Source: Gammaproteobacteria bacterium
GTDB lineage: Bacteria; Pseudomonadota; Gammaproteobacteria; Steroidobacterales; Steroidobacteraceae
Assembly (NCBI GenBank): GCA_030040235.1
Contig: JASHUC010000370.1
Coordinates: forward strand, 1-6,556
Length of the DNA: 6,556 nt
Reading direction: 5' to 3'
Both the position numbers and the translations under genes were made by a program. The notes under the pieces are model-generated. The model searched no databases. It saw nothing but the letters and a program-made list of their open reading frames with translations, and was not told the DNA's origin. Below, one piece after another: positions 6,309 to 6,556 of this stretch. The first letter of the stretch is position 1. Every line of letters starts with the position of its first letter.

Positions 6309-6418
6309 AACGCTGCGCGCGACAGACCGTCTGGTTCGTGTCCTGCAGATCCCGCAAATAGAGGTAACGCTGCAGATCGGCGGCGAACGTCCCGAGCACC
6401 TTCAGGCGCCGCGCCGCC
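6280..6418 (-). other. Short coding-like antisense stretch between pgi and the ArsR gene, possible gene remnant
   Basis: The minus strand from about 6418 down to about 6280 reads as protein-like sequence, VFTLEEQAARRLKVL then GTFAADLQRYLYLRDLQ, with G/C at most third positions and a helical, Leu/Arg/Glu pattern. There is no good start: the frame opens just after a TGA at about 6436, the only nearby start is GTG at 6399, and no Shine-Dalgarno precedes it. Continuing downstream it runs antisense into pgi and loses protein character. A minus-strand ATG at 6452 is followed at once by the in-frame TGA. A decayed gene, a frameshifted small protein, or chance are all possible. This and the hairpin are all I see in the 234 bp between pgi and the ArsR gene, apart from the ArsR promoter. 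Confidence 0.25.
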
Positions 6419-6468
6419 TGCTCCTCGAGCGTGAAGACGGCTCAACGACCCATCTTACGCGAAGACAC

Positions 6469-6498
6469 TTGCGCGTCTTGCGTCGGCCGGAATATATT
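6469..6498 (+). promoter_or_regulatory. Putative promoter of the ArsR-family gene
   Basis: TTGCGC (6469-6474), an 18-bp spacer, and TATATT (6493-6498). The predicted transcript start is at about 6505-6506, the A of the ATG, so the mRNA would be leaderless; no Shine-Dalgarno lies upstream. The -10 element is inside the left arm of the inverted repeat, so a bound repressor would block it. Confidence 0.5.
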
Positions 6499-6519
6499 AA
6501 CCTATATGGGTGAATATAT
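6492..6519. promoter_or_regulatory. Inverted repeat over the ArsR start codon, likely autoregulatory operator
   Basis: ATATATTAACC (6492-6502) and GGTGAATATAT (6509-6519) are inverted copies matching at 10 of 11 positions with a 6-bp centre. ArsR/SmtB repressors typically bind A+T-rich imperfect palindromes overlapping their own promoters, and this one covers the -10, the predicted transcript start and the first codons. The A+T-rich block stands out in G+C-rich surroundings. Symmetry is seen directly; repressor binding is inferred. Confidence 0.55.
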
Positions 6520-6556
6520 CAGGCTCGACGCTACGCTCACGGCGCTTGCCGATCCG
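6506..6556 (+). CDS. ArsR-family transcriptional regulator, first 17 codons
   Basis: ATG at 6506 opens a frame to the window edge encoding MGEYIRLDATLTALADP. The LDxxLxALADP pattern is the hallmark first helix of ArsR-type winged-helix regulators, normally followed by TRRxIL, which lies outside the window. Such proteins repress their own operon and release DNA on metal binding or another signal; the ligand cannot be judged from 17 residues. In many non-metal ArsR genes of this type the partner is an SRPBCC/AHSA1 protein downstream. The inverted repeat over its start supports autoregulation. The call rests on a short but characteristic segment. Confidence 0.75.
   Translation, partial: MGEYIRLDATLTALADP

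Noticed and set aside
1814..6429. Many CTCGAG hexamers (nine seen), tempting as the target of the methyltransferase
   Set aside because: CTC and GAG are favoured codons in this G+C-rich DNA, so excess is expected; nothing links the enzyme's recognition region to this sequence.
5218..6513. 431-residue plus-strand frame overlapping pgi
   Set aside because: It is the +1 shadow of pgi; its Arg/Ala/Ser-rich sequence lacks motifs and it runs through the ArsR promoter region.

Overview
This is a G+C-rich bacterial window (roughly two thirds G+C by eye) with strong third-position G/C bias, so the opposite strands of real genes are also open over long stretches. The gene set (Pgi, MarC, a cytoplasmic DsbA-like thioredoxin-fold protein, a gamma-type adenine methyltransferase, a small lipoprotein, ArsR) fits a proteobacterium, probably a high-GC gammaproteobacterium. 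That placement is a guess from protein style. The lipobox shows a bacterium with lipoprotein processing.

Left part (1-1390, minus strand): a two-gene operon. A metallo-beta-lactamase (MBL)-fold hydrolase of the RNase Z/arylsulfatase-like type (444-1334) overlaps by GTGA the start of a thiamine-diphosphate-dependent enzyme (1-447), whose N-terminal 149 residues are in the window. An A+T-rich patch at about 1340-1380 precedes it. Next (1475-1648, minus) is a 57-residue His/Trp-rich lipoprotein with its own good promoter and Shine-Dalgarno. It is followed upstream by a 520-residue N6-adenine DNA methyltransferase (1721-3283, minus) without a visible restriction partner.

Right part (plus strand): only 24 bp from the methyltransferase start, divergent marC begins (3308-3976), a six-helix inner-membrane protein of the MarC/UPF0056 family. 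Then come a DsbA-like protein without a signal peptide (4053-4610) and, 23 bp later, pgi, glucose-6-phosphate isomerase (4634-6271), likely in one transcript. After a 234-bp gap holding a short antisense coding-like stretch, the first 17 codons of an ArsR-family repressor begin at 6506, with an inverted repeat over its start codon that looks like an autoregulatory operator.

How they work together: the window is mostly housekeeping and small accessory genes rather than one large system. The most unusual points are the MBL protein with its last expected metal-ligand histidine replaced by proline, coupled to a thiamine-diphosphate enzyme; the solitary methyltransferase sharing a very short divergent promoter region with marC; the small histidine-rich lipoprotein; and the repeated pattern of starts without Shine-Dalgarno but with a -10-like element 6-14 bp upstream, suggesting leaderless or near-leaderless mRNAs. 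I saw no CRISPR array, tRNA, rRNA or insertion sequence.
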